Origin: Sutterella megalosphaeroides
Lineage (GTDB): Bacteria > Pseudomonadota > Gammaproteobacteria > Burkholderiales > Burkholderiaceae_F
Length of the DNA stretch: 64,000 nt
Direction: 5' to 3'
Assembly (NCBI RefSeq): GCF_003609995.1
Contig: NZ_AP018786.1
Coordinates: forward strand, 1,002,001 to 1,066,000
The translations under genes and the position numbers were made by a program. The notes under the pieces were generated by a model. It searched no databases. It was given only the letters and a program-made list of their open reading frames with translations, and was not told the origin of the DNA. Positions within the stretch are counted from its first letter, which is position 1. Each line of letters opens with the position of its first letter. Positions 16,317 through 24,958 of this stretch are shown here, piece by piece.

Positions 16317-18257
16317 TCAGTCGGACGCGTCGGGGCTGCGGTCAAAGAGCTTCGAAGCTTTCTCGCCGAGTCGGGGCACGGCTGCAAGGAGCCTCTGCGT
16401 ATAGGGGTCGACGGGGTGCGTGAGGATCGCCTGCGCGTCGCCCGTTTCGACGATGCGGCCCGATTTCATGACGAGGATGCGGTCCGCCATGTATTCGACG
16501 ACGCCGAAATTGTGGGTGATGAAGAGGTACCCGAGTCCGAACTCCCGCTGCAGGGCTTTGAGGAGATTCAGAATCTGCGCCTGCACCGAGACGTCGAGGG
16601 CCGACGTGGGTTCGTCGCAGACGATGAGCTTGGGCTCGACCGACAACGCCCGCGCAATGGCGATGCGCTGCCGTTGCCCGCCCGAAAAGGCGTGCAGAAG
16701 TCGGTCCGCGGCATCGGCGGGCAGGCCCACGGCGTGAAGGAGCCGCTCGAGTCGCTCCAGGCGTTGCGCTTTCGACCACTCGGGGCGCAGGCTTTCCATC
16801 CCTTCGAGAAGGGTCGAGCGGATCGTGCGGCGCGGATCAAGGGATGCGTTCGGGTCTTGGAAAATCATTTGAACGGAACGGCGCAACCGCCGCTCGGCCG
16901 TGCGGGTGAGGGGAAAGAGGGGCGAGCCCGCAAGGTCGACCTCTCCCGCAACTCGCGCTTTTCCGCCGAGAAGTCCGAGGAGCGCCAGGCCCGTCGTGGT
17001 TTTGCCCGATCCCGACTCCCCGACCAGGGCCACCGTTTCGCCCGGGCGGACGTCGAAGGTCACGTCGCGGACGACAGGCTCTGGGTCTCGAGCGAAAAAG
17101 CCCCGCGCCCGAAAGCCGACGGTGAGGTTGCGTACGGAAAGAAGCGGAGAAACAATCGAACCGTCGGAGGGGGTGCTCGGGGCGCCCGATGCGCCCGATG
17201 CGCCCGATGCGTTTGTGTGTTCCGTCGTCTTCGTCCCGCGGGCGTCCGCCTCCGGGAAGTGGCAGCGCACAACCGACGCGCCCGCCGTGCGGGCAACGGG
17301 TGCCGTCCTTCGGCAGATCGCACGCGCTTTCGGGCAGCGGGGTGCGAAGTGGCACCCGGCGGGCAGGTGCCCCGGCGTCGGAACCGTGCCCGGAATCGCC
17401 GCGAGAGGGCGCGTCCGATCGGCTCCGGGGAGCGCACCGAGGAGCGCCGTCGCGTAGGGGTGTCGGGGCGCGGCGAAAAAGTCCCGCACCGCGGCGCATT
17501 CGACCGTTTCGCCCGCGTACATGAGGGCGAGCCGGTCGGCAAAGGCTTCGACAAGCGCAAGGTCGTGCGTGATGAGAAGAAGCGTGAGGTTTTCTTCCCG
17601 TTGAAGCGTACGCAAGAGTCCGAGAATCTCGGCCTGAAGCGTCACGTCCAGAGCCGTCGTCGGTTCGTCGGCAAGGAGCATGTCGGGGCGGGCGGAGAGC
17701 GCCAACGCGATCATCACGCGTTGCTTCTGGCCGCCCGAAAGCTCGTGCGGAAAGCGGTGCGCGAGCGTTTCGGGGTCGGGCAGGCGCACGCGCTTCAACC
17801 ACTCGAGCGCTTCCCGTTCGGGGGAAAGATCGGAGCGCTCACCCGCGCTTTGCGTTTCCGCATGCGTGTCGGAGCGCGCCTTGCGGCTTGCGCGGATCAT
17901 TTCCGCGATTTGCGCCCCTACCGTCATCACGGGGTTGAGGGCCGTGGCGGGCTCCTGAAAAACGAGCGCGATGCGGGAGCCGCGAAAGCCGCGCATCTCG
18001 CGCTCGGTGAGGCCGAGAAGGTCGCGACCTTCGAATCGGATGCGTCCGTCGGGCGTTCGGGCCCCGGGGGCAAGGAGCCGCACGACGGCGGAAGCCGTGA
18101 GGGACTTGCCGCAACCCGATTCGCCCACGAGCGCGAATACCTCACCGCGCCGCACCGTAAAGTCGACCGAGGAGAGCGCTTCGATCGGGCCCGAGTCCGA
18201 GGGGAGCGTCAGCGTGAGGCGGTCGACGTGAAGCAAAACATCATCCGTGCGGCTCAT
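16317..18257 (-). CDS. Fused two-domain ATPase of a peptide-type ABC transporter
   Basis: This 646-residue protein joins two complete nucleotide-binding domains as in YejF. Domain 1 has GESGCGKS, LSGGQKQR and LLADEPTTALD; domain 2 has GESGSGKT, FSGGQRQR and IVCDEPTSALD. Each ends in the oligopeptide-type C-terminal extension, with Cys-containing GCHFAPRCPKARAICR in the first. The linker holds (ASG)n, encoded by a nine-base tandem repeat GCGCCCGAT at about 17182-17209. The ATG overlaps the stop of the permease gene (ATGA at 18254-18257), so translation is coupled. It energises the permeases encoded at 18254-20696. Confidence 0.93.
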   Translation of the reverse strand: MSRTDDVLLHVDRLTLTLPSDSGPIEALSSVDFTVRRGEVFALVGESGCGKSLTASAVVRLLAPGARTPDGRIRFEGRDLLGLTEREMRGFRGSRIALVFQEPATALNPVMTVGAQIAEMIRASRKARSDTHAETQSAGERSDLSPEREALEWLKRVRLPDPETLAHRFPHELSGGQKQRVMIALALSARPDMLLADEPTTALDVTLQAEILGLLRTLQREENLTLLLITHDLALVEAFADRLALMYAGETVECAAVRDFFAAPRHPYATALLGALPGADRTRPLAAIPGTVPTPGHLPAGCHFAPRCPKARAICRRTAPVARTAGASVVRCHFPEADARGTKTTEHTNASGASGASGAPSTPSDGSIVSPLLSVRNLTVGFRARGFFARDPEPVVRDVTFDVRPGETVALVGESGSGKTTTGLALLGLLGGKARVAGEVDLAGSPLFPLTRTAERRLRRSVQMIFQDPNASLDPRRTIRSTLLEGMESLRPEWSKAQRLERLERLLHAVGLPADAADRLLHAFSGGQRQRIAIARALSVEPKLIVCDEPTSALDVSVQAQILNLLKALQREFGLGYLFITHNFGVVEYMADRILVMKSGRIVETGDAQAILTHPVDPYTQRLLAAVPRLGEKASKLFDRSPDASD

Positions 18258-19699
18258 CGGTCCTCCTTTTCCAAAACGGCGTGCGGGTCGAAAGCGTCCC
18301 GTACGGCCGCAGCGACGAGGTTGGCGCAGAGGACGAACGTGACGAGAAAGAGAAATGCGGCGGCGAGATTCCACCAGACGACGGGCGAGCGGCTCATTTC
18401 GCTGCGCGCGGCGTTCACCATCGTGCCGAAGGAGTTCATGACGGGGTCGACCCCCACGCCCACGTAGGAGAGCACCGCCTCGTAAAGCACCACGCCCGAA
18501 AAGTCGAGCACCGTCACGATGAGGACGATGTGCAGAACGTTCGGGAGCACGTGCTTCAGAAGAATCACCGGAGCCGGAACGCCCAGGGCGCGCGCCGCCA
18601 ACACGTAGTCGAGCGAAGCGATCCGCATGGTTTCGGCGCGGATGAGACGCGCGAGCGTCGCCCAACTCGTGAACCCGATGATGAGTGCAAGAAGAAAGAG
18701 CCGCATGTCGGCGCGCTCGAGCCCCGTCGGCCACCGCTCGGGGAAGCGGTCCATGAAGGCCGTCGTCATGAGGACGGCCGCCGCAATGAGAAGCACTCCG
18801 GGGATCGAAGAGAGCGTCGTGTAAATGTACTGAATCACGTCGTCCGCCCACCCGCGGAAGTACCCCGCCGTGAGGCCCGCCGTTACGGCAAAGGGAAGGG
18901 CGGAGAGCGTCGCGAGCGTCCCGATCACGATCGCCGTGCGCAGGGACTTCAAGGCTTCGTAGAGGACGTCCGTCCCCGCCGCATCGGTACCGAGCACGTG
19001 CCGCTCGGGCCAGAGGGCGAGGACGACCCCCGTGAGGGCGAAGAGAAGCACGAAGGTTGCTCTCGGAGCGAGGTGAGCCAAGCGGGCAAGGCGTCGGCGG
19101 CGGTCTTCGCCCGTCATCCCGTCACGGCCTTTCTTTCCGCATGTTTTACGTTTTGCGCGTCTCACGAGACCCGCGATCCCGAGGAGCAGCACGCCCGCGA
19201 CCGTACCCGCCGCCCCGCCGACAAAGGCGCGCGTTGCGAGTTCGCCCGCACTCGCGGCTTCGCCCGAAGCGTCCCGACGAATTGACCGGAGCGGCTGAAA
19301 GTCCCGCACGGGCCCCGCGCTCGTGGCGGCGGTCGACTTGTCGAATTCGCGCACGGCAAAGGGCGCGGAGTAGCTCCGCTCGGGCCCCGCCGCACCGAGA
19401 ACGTTGAAAACGAGGTCGTCAAAGAGCGACGTCGTGACGGGCGAGTAGGCGGTTTCCACCGCACCCTCGGCGGGCGGCAGGGGCTTTCGGTAGTGGACCG
19501 AGTCGAGAAGTGCGATCGCAAAGAAAAACCCGAGAACGACGAGCGATGCCGACGCGGACGGCCGCGCGAGAACGAGCTTCCAACGGGCGGCGATGTCGGG
19601 ACGACGCCCGAGGAAGATGACCGTCGCGACGCATCCGCCGAGGAGCGCCGCCATCACGAAGTCGGTGGCGAGAAAAACGGGCAAAGGCGCAACAAACAT
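18254..19699 (-). CDS. ABC permease, DppC/YejE type, enlarged
   Basis: This 481-residue permease is longer than usual DppC proteins. It has two extra N-terminal membrane segments and a long soluble insertion before the canonical core. The core has about five helices with the EAA-like loop ARLIRAETMRIASLDYVLAARALG. A GAGG site precedes ATG 19699, which lies 13 bases after the DppB-type gene. It forms the channel together with that permease. Confidence 0.88.
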   Translation of the reverse strand: MFVAPLPVFLATDFVMAALLGGCVATVIFLGRRPDIAARWKLVLARPSASASLVVLGFFFAIALLDSVHYRKPLPPAEGAVETAYSPVTTSLFDDLVFNVLGAAGPERSYSAPFAVREFDKSTAATSAGPVRDFQPLRSIRRDASGEAASAGELATRAFVGGAAGTVAGVLLLGIAGLVRRAKRKTCGKKGRDGMTGEDRRRRLARLAHLAPRATFVLLFALTGVVLALWPERHVLGTDAAGTDVLYEALKSLRTAIVIGTLATLSALPFAVTAGLTAGYFRGWADDVIQYIYTTLSSIPGVLLIAAAVLMTTAFMDRFPERWPTGLERADMRLFLLALIIGFTSWATLARLIRAETMRIASLDYVLAARALGVPAPVILLKHVLPNVLHIVLIVTVLDFSGVVLYEAVLSYVGVGVDPVMNSFGTMVNAARSEMSRSPVVWWNLAAAFLFLVTFVLCANLVAAAVRDAFDPHAVLEKEDR

Positions 19700-19712
19700 G
19701 CGGGAACCTCCG

Positions 19713-20696
19713 TCACGCGCGCCCGAGTCGGATTCGGGGATCCGCCCAGGTGTAGACGATGTCGGTGAGAATGAGGCCCGCGACGTAGGCGACGGTGCCG
19801 AGGAAAACCATGGCGCGCACGACCGAGAAGTCCTGCGCGTTGAGGGCGTCGATCGTGTAGCTGCCGAGCCCCGGAATCCCGAAGAAGCTCTCCATGATGA
19901 GACTCCCCATAAAGAGCATCGGAATCATTGCAACGCTCGAGGTGATGATCGGAAGCGAGGCGTTCCTCAACACGTGCCCGAAAAGAATCCGTTCTTCGGT
20001 GAGGCCCTTCATGCGGGCAAGCCACACGTAGTCCTTCTCCATCTCTTCGAGAAAAAGCGCTCGGTATAGGAGCGTGTCGCTTCCGAGCCGCGAGAGGATC
20101 CCAAGGGCCACGGGCAGCAACAAAAAGACGATCGCCCCTTCGTCCGAGGCCCAGCCCGAAACGGGCACGAGCCGCATCACCTTCCCGAAAAGCCACTGCC
20201 CGAGAATCACGTAGAAAAGGGACGAAACGGACATCAGAACGACCGACAACCCCACGGCCGCCGCTTCGAAGGCCGTTCGCCGGAAAAGAACGACCACGAG
20301 CGACCAGGTGACGAGCACCAGAAGCCCGAGCACGAAGGTCGGCACGGCCAAGAGGAGCGAGGGGACCGAGCGCGTGCGGATTTCGGCCGCGATGTCGCGT
20401 CCCGTGTCGCTCGTTCCGAAGTCAAGAGCCAGCATCGGAACGCTTTTCTTCCAGAAAAGGGTCTCGGTGAACTTTGCCGCGCCTTCCGCTCGTTCGTTCA
20501 CGAAAAGCGGCAGATCGTAGCCGTGCGCCGCCTTCCACGCTTCGACCGCTTCGGGTGTGATGCGTTTGCCGCCCAAATTGAGCCGCGCCATGTCGTCGGG
20601 CGTGTTCACGGCGAAAAAGAGGAGAAACGTGAGGAGGTTCACGCCGAAAAGGACGAGTGCGCCGTAAAGGACGCGTCGAACGAGGTAGGCGATCAT
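19713..20696 (-). CDS. ABC permease, DppB/YejB type
   Basis: This 327-residue protein begins with the DppB-like MIAYLVRRVLYGALVLFGVN and has about six helices. The cytoplasmic loop (LFLEEMEKDYVWLARMKGL) contacts the ATPase. Its ATG overlaps the stop of the binding-protein gene (ATGA, 20693-20696). Confidence 0.9.
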   Translation of the reverse strand: MIAYLVRRVLYGALVLFGVNLLTFLLFFAVNTPDDMARLNLGGKRITPEAVEAWKAAHGYDLPLFVNERAEGAAKFTETLFWKKSVPMLALDFGTSDTGRDIAAEIRTRSVPSLLLAVPTFVLGLLVLVTWSLVVVLFRRTAFEAAAVGLSVVLMSVSSLFYVILGQWLFGKVMRLVPVSGWASDEGAIVFLLLPVALGILSRLGSDTLLYRALFLEEMEKDYVWLARMKGLTEERILFGHVLRNASLPIITSSVAMIPMLFMGSLIMESFFGIPGLGSYTIDALNAQDFSVVRAMVFLGTVAYVAGLILTDIVYTWADPRIRLGRA

Positions 20697-23122
20697 CGTG
20701 CGGCTCCTTCTCGGTTGCCTCTTCGGGTGCTTCCGTGCTTTTCATCCGAACCGCTTTCGGGCGGCCGCATCCGCAGCCCTTCGCGTTTCGCCCGCACGCG
20801 TCGGGCGAAAAGCAGGAGTGCGGCCGCGCCCGCAAGGAGAATCCCCAAGGGCGCGAGTTGCGGAGGATTCCATTCGGCGATGCGGTCCGAACGGAGTTTG
20901 GCGTCGATTGCGAGGTAGGGAAGGCCGTTGCGAATCATCGACGAGGGTTTCGCGTTGCGGACCCACTCGTGGTAAGCGGCGGCGGCCGCCGGGAAGTAGC
21001 CGAACATGACGGGCGCGTCCTCCTGGAGGATGCGAATCATCCGGTCGATGCGTTCCGCTTTTTCGGGGCCGTCCTCCAAGTAGCGCATCGCTTCGAACTC
21101 CCGGTCGAACGCGGCGCTCGCGTAGTTCGAGGCGTTTTCTCCGCCTCCGCGCGCCTTGGCGTTCGGTCCGTAAAAGAGAAAGAGGAAGTTTTCCGCGTCC
21201 GGGTAGTCCGCGACCCACCCCCAGAGGAAGATCTGCGCCGCGCCCCGATCCATCTTTTCCTGGAAGCGGTTGTAGTCGGTCGCGCGAATTTCAAGCTGAA
21301 TGCCGAGCTTCGCGAACTGCCGCTGGTACCACTCCAGATACGCTTTCGATCCCTGGGCCGCGTTCTGGTAGTCGAAGTTGAGCACGAGCGGCCGCCCCGT
21401 TTTGGCGTCCCGCCCGTCGGGATAGCCCGCCTCGCGCATGAGGGCTCGGGCTTCTTCGATCGGACGCCGTTCGACGCGAACTTTCCCCGACGCATCGCTA
21501 GATTCGATGCGCCGATAGACCGTCGGGTTGAAGGCCGAAGGACCGTCGTCGCGCCAGCCGAAAAGGCCCGGCGGAATCGGCCCGTGGGCGGCGACTCCCT
21601 GATTCTTCTGAAAGATCGCGATGTTCTCTTCCCAGTCGACCGCAATCGAAATCGCCCGGCGCAAAAGCCGCGCGCGACGCTGCTCTTCGGGCGTGCCCGT
21701 GCCGCCCAAGACCGGGTCCAACCAATTGAACCCCACGTACCAGAGGCCCGCTTCGACGGTCGCGGGGAACTGCAATTTCTTTTTCGTGTAAAGCGCCGCC
21801 TTTTCCGGGTCGTCGTTCATGGCCGCGACGAACCCGAGCCCCGTGTCGACCCGATCGATCGAGGGACTGTCGTAGTAGCCCTGAAGAAATTTCGTCTGGA
21901 GCGGCACGGCCTCTTTTTCGATGTCGAAAACGACGCGGTCCGTAAGCGGCAGGGGCTTTCCGCACGCTTCCAAGAGGCCCCGCTCCCGGTCGCCCGGCTC
22001 GCCCTCGCACGGGTAGGTTTCCTTGCGAAAGAGGGGATTCTTTTCGAGCACGTGGCGGCGGTTTTCCTCAAAGACCGCCATGCGGTAGGGACCCGTTCCG
22101 ACGGGCCACGTGTCGAGCGAGAAATTGTTGCGCGCAAACCCCGCCTGCGCGTAGAAGCGGTCCGCTTCGGGCGGAACGGGCGCGAAAAAGGTCATGGCGA
22201 GCCAGTTCGAGAACTGCGGGTACTTTCCGTGCACGCGAATTTCGAGCGTGTGCGCGTCGATCGCGCGCACGCCCCGTATGTCGTGCTTCGAGAGGTCGAG
22301 GTAGCGCGACTCGACCGATTCGCCCCTCGCCCGACGGGCTTTGTCTTCGGCGGCAAGCGTTTTGGCGAAGTCGTCCAACCCCACGATGTGGTGCGCGAGC
22401 GTGCCGAGCACGGGACTCACGACCCGGGGGCTCGCGAGGCGCTTGATTCCCCAGACGTAGTCGTAGGCGGTGAGTTCGCGCGTGGACGTCCGCTCGAAAT
22501 CGGCGGGCGAGCGCTTTTGCGCCGCAACCTCCTCGGGCAGGTCGTGGTAGAGGAAGCGCCCTTCGGCGTCTTTCGCAAACGCGGGGTGCGGCGCGTAGAA
22601 AATCCCTTGGCGAATCGAAATCGTGTAGATCGACTCGGCGATCGTCGAGGGATCGGCATCGTCGGGCAACGCCCGCCCCGAGGCGTCTACGTAGGTCGGG
22701 TGCGCGACGCGTTCGGCCGTGCGGCCGACGAGTTCGTAGGGACGCTTCAGGTAGTGGTACTGGTAGAGCGGCTCGCAGATGTTGTACGTATAGACCGTCT
22801 CGTCCGCCGAATAGGAGCGCTGCGGGTCGAGCGTTCGGGGGCTTCTGCCGCCGAAAGCCGTAAAGAGCGTGTTCGTTTCGTATTCGGTCGCGGGGCGAGG
22901 GGAGTTGAGAAGAAGCGGCTTCTCGGTCGGCTCACTCTCCGCACCTGTCGCCGTCATCGCCGACCCTGCCGTTGCTACCGCTGCGAGCGCAACCGCGAGC
23001 CCCGCCGCACAACTCCTTGCGGCGCGGCGTGAAAAGGCACGGCATGCAAGGCGAACGCCATTCGGCAACGTCGGAAGCTTGCGGATGAGTTCGGCGAGAA
23101 GCGTTGGGAGCGTGGCGGGCAT
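20693..23122 (-). CDS. Family 5 extracellular solute-binding protein with C-terminal membrane anchor
   Basis: This 809-residue protein is larger than typical DppA/OppA. It has a long N-terminal leader (hydrophobic core near residues 38-55), the SBP family 5 fold starting around RTLDPQRSYSADETVYTYN, and the family block WPVGTGPYRM. An unusual C-terminal helix (LAPLGILLAGAAALLLFARR) is followed by a basic tail. The anchor would keep the binding protein at the inner membrane instead of free in the periplasm. It is the first gene of a four-gene operon and lies divergent from a MarR gene. Confidence 0.88.
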   Translation of the reverse strand: MPATLPTLLAELIRKLPTLPNGVRLACRAFSRRAARSCAAGLAVALAAVATAGSAMTATGAESEPTEKPLLLNSPRPATEYETNTLFTAFGGRSPRTLDPQRSYSADETVYTYNICEPLYQYHYLKRPYELVGRTAERVAHPTYVDASGRALPDDADPSTIAESIYTISIRQGIFYAPHPAFAKDAEGRFLYHDLPEEVAAQKRSPADFERTSTRELTAYDYVWGIKRLASPRVVSPVLGTLAHHIVGLDDFAKTLAAEDKARRARGESVESRYLDLSKHDIRGVRAIDAHTLEIRVHGKYPQFSNWLAMTFFAPVPPEADRFYAQAGFARNNFSLDTWPVGTGPYRMAVFEENRRHVLEKNPLFRKETYPCEGEPGDRERGLLEACGKPLPLTDRVVFDIEKEAVPLQTKFLQGYYDSPSIDRVDTGLGFVAAMNDDPEKAALYTKKKLQFPATVEAGLWYVGFNWLDPVLGGTGTPEEQRRARLLRRAISIAVDWEENIAIFQKNQGVAAHGPIPPGLFGWRDDGPSAFNPTVYRRIESSDASGKVRVERRPIEEARALMREAGYPDGRDAKTGRPLVLNFDYQNAAQGSKAYLEWYQRQFAKLGIQLEIRATDYNRFQEKMDRGAAQIFLWGWVADYPDAENFLFLFYGPNAKARGGGENASNYASAAFDREFEAMRYLEDGPEKAERIDRMIRILQEDAPVMFGYFPAAAAAYHEWVRNAKPSSMIRNGLPYLAIDAKLRSDRIAEWNPPQLAPLGILLAGAAALLLFARRVRAKREGLRMRPPESGSDEKHGSTRRGNREGAAR

Positions 23123-23190
23123 TTCGGCTCTCGGATGCGGACGGAAGAGGTCGGGCTAGGACTTGCGGGGGTGCTTGGTGCGTAAGGCGC

Positions 23191-23203
23191 CTTGACGGTC
23201 AAG
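23191..23203. promoter_or_regulatory. Inverted repeat CTTGAC-G-GTCAAG
   Basis: A perfect dyad between the divergent ABC operon and marR, built from the same half-site as the one at 23330. It lies about 70 bases upstream of the ABC binding-protein ATG. Confidence 0.5.
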
Positions 23204-23329
23204 CGTCTTCCATTCTCGCACGATCGCGCCGAAGGATTCGGTCGCGTCCGACAGGATCGGGGTCGGAGAGGCGGCAGGTCTTTCGGGTTTTTCAGGAAGG
23301 ATCCGGCACGGTTTCGCAGTAAGATCGAT

Positions 23330-23344
23330 GTCAAGAATCTTGAC
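23330..23344. promoter_or_regulatory. Inverted repeat GTCAAG-AAT-CTTGAC, likely MarR operator
   Basis: A perfect six-base-arm dyad lies 23 bases before the marR ATG, where an autoregulatory site would be expected. It shares half-sites with 23191-23203. Confidence 0.6.
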
Positions 23345-23367
23345 GTCGAGATGAATGAGAGAACATC

Positions 23368-23916
23368 ATGCCGAACAAAGACTTTAACGAGATAAACAGT
23401 ACGCCCGACTTCTTTGACGTTCAAGAAGCCGAGTGGCACGCGCGTTTCCCGGACAAGGACATCCGTTGCAACGGTACGGTGACGCGACTCGTGCGCCTGG
23501 CGCAACATTCGCGCCGCCGCACCGAACGCATTTTCGAGCGTTACGGGCTCTCGATCGGCGAGGTGGAGGTGCTCTCCGCCGTGGTGCGCAGCCCCGACCA
23601 CCGGTTGCAACCCAAGCACCTGCACGAACGCATGATCGTCTCTTCGGGCGGCCTCACGGCCCGCATCGACAGTCTCGAGAAGAAGGGAGCGCTCGTGCGC
23701 GAACCCGACGCGCGGGATCGGCGCGCATGGATTCTGCGGGCAACGCCCGCCGGCGTCGCGCTGGCCATCGAGGTGCACGCCGCACACGTGCGCGACGAAG
23801 AGCGCTTTGTCGAAGCGCTCGACCCCGAAGAATCGGTCGTTCTTGAGAGGCTCCTTAAGAAGCTCGTCCTCTCCGTCGAGCCCGAGGAGGGCGATCCGGG
23901 AGCCGGCGACCTTTAA
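23368..23916 (+). CDS. MarR-family transcriptional regulator
   Basis: This 182-residue protein has the MarR winged helix: GEVEVLSAVV, the recognition region HERMIVSSGGLTARIDSLEKKGAL, and the wing REPDARDRRAWILRATPAG. It is divergent from the peptide ABC operon and co-directional with DUF1177, a carrier and an AbgA-like hydrolase. The paired dyads upstream suggest that it represses both directions and responds to the transported compound. Confidence 0.9.
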   Translation: MPNKDFNEINSTPDFFDVQEAEWHARFPDKDIRCNGTVTRLVRLAQHSRRRTERIFERYGLSIGEVEVLSAVVRSPDHRLQPKHLHERMIVSSGGLTARIDSLEKKGALVREPDARDRRAWILRATPAGVALAIEVHAAHVRDEERFVEALDPEESVVLERLLKKLVLSVEPEEGDPGAGDL

Positions 23917-24013
23917 GAGAGGAATGGCGCATCCGTTTCCCGGAAGACTTCTCCGCCGGATCGGGAGCAACCGCTGCAACCACATCGAATTTGCAAAAAA
24001 GGAGGCAAAGCTC

Positions 24014-24958
24014 ATGTGTTGGAAACATGTCATCGCGCTCTACGACGTTCTTGACGATCCCGCCGCGACGGGAGAACGCGTTCTGGAAACGTTCAAACCG
24101 TTCGAAGCCTGCGGCATCTCGACCTCTTTGACGACGATCGAAGGCGCGCGCGGGCGCGTTGACTTCGTGCGCATTCTCATTCCGGGAAAGCGCGGCCGGA
24201 CGTTCGGCGGCGACGCCCCGACGCTCGGCGTCATCGGACGCCTCGGCGGGATCGGTGCGCGTCCCGAACGGATCGGCTTCACGTCGGACGGAGACGGGGC
24301 GCTTGCCGCCCTGTCGGCTGCGCGCAAACTTGCCGAGATGCGCGCGCGAGGCGACGTCCTTGAGGGCGACGTGATCGTAACGACCCAGATCTGTCCTACG
24401 GCTCCGACGCGGCCTCACGAGCCCGTCCCCTTCATGGATTCGCCCGTGCCGAGCGCCGTGAGCAACGAGCATGAAGTCGAACCCGCGATGGATGCGATTC
24501 TCACGATCGATACGACGAAGGGGAACCGTATTCTCAACGCTCGGGGCATCGCCCTCACGCCGACCGTACGGGACGGGTGGATCCTGCGCGTGTGCGAACC
24601 CGCACTCGACATCCTCTCGACCGTGACGGGGCGACTCCCGCTCGTTCTGCCCGTCACGATGCAGGACATCACGCCCTACGGCAACGACGTCTACCACTTG
24701 AATTCCATCCTGCAGCCTTCGGTCGCGACGCGTGCGCCCGTGATCGGCGTTGCGATTACGACGGTCTCGCAGGTGGCGGGATGCGCCACGGGCGCGTCGC
24801 ACCTTACGGACGTCGAAGAGGCGGCGCGCTTTGCAGTTGAGACGGCAAAGGCCCATACGGCAGGGCGTTGCCCCTTCAATGACGAAACCGAATACCGGCG
24901 TATTCTCGAGCGCTACGGTTCGATGGCTCATCTGCGTACCATGGGAGACAAAGCATGA
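24014..24958 (+). CDS. DUF1177 family protein
   Basis: This 314-residue protein starts at MCWKHVIALYD behind GGAGG. It matches the conserved DUF1177 family as I recall it (LIPGKRGRTFGG, LGVIGRLGGIGARP, TTQICPTAPTRPHEPVPFM, GVAITTVSQVAGCATGASH). The biochemical role of this family is not known to me. Its stop overlaps the start of the carrier gene (ATGA), and an amidohydrolase follows, so a role in handling a peptide-like or acylated amino acid is plausible. Confidence 0.78.
   Translation: MCWKHVIALYDVLDDPAATGERVLETFKPFEACGISTSLTTIEGARGRVDFVRILIPGKRGRTFGGDAPTLGVIGRLGGIGARPERIGFTSDGDGALAALSAARKLAEMRARGDVLEGDVIVTTQICPTAPTRPHEPVPFMDSPVPSAVSNEHEVEPAMDAILTIDTTKGNRILNARGIALTPTVRDGWILRVCEPALDILSTVTGRLPLVLPVTMQDITPYGNDVYHLNSILQPSVATRAPVIGVAITTVSQVAGCATGASHLTDVEEAARFAVETAKAHTAGRCPFNDETEYRRILERYGSMAHLRTMGDKA

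Noticed and set aside
17182-17209. Tandem GCGCCCGAT repeat as a possible CRISPR or regulatory array
   Set aside because: It is inside the ABC ATPase gene, in frame, and encodes an ASG linker; there are no spacers.
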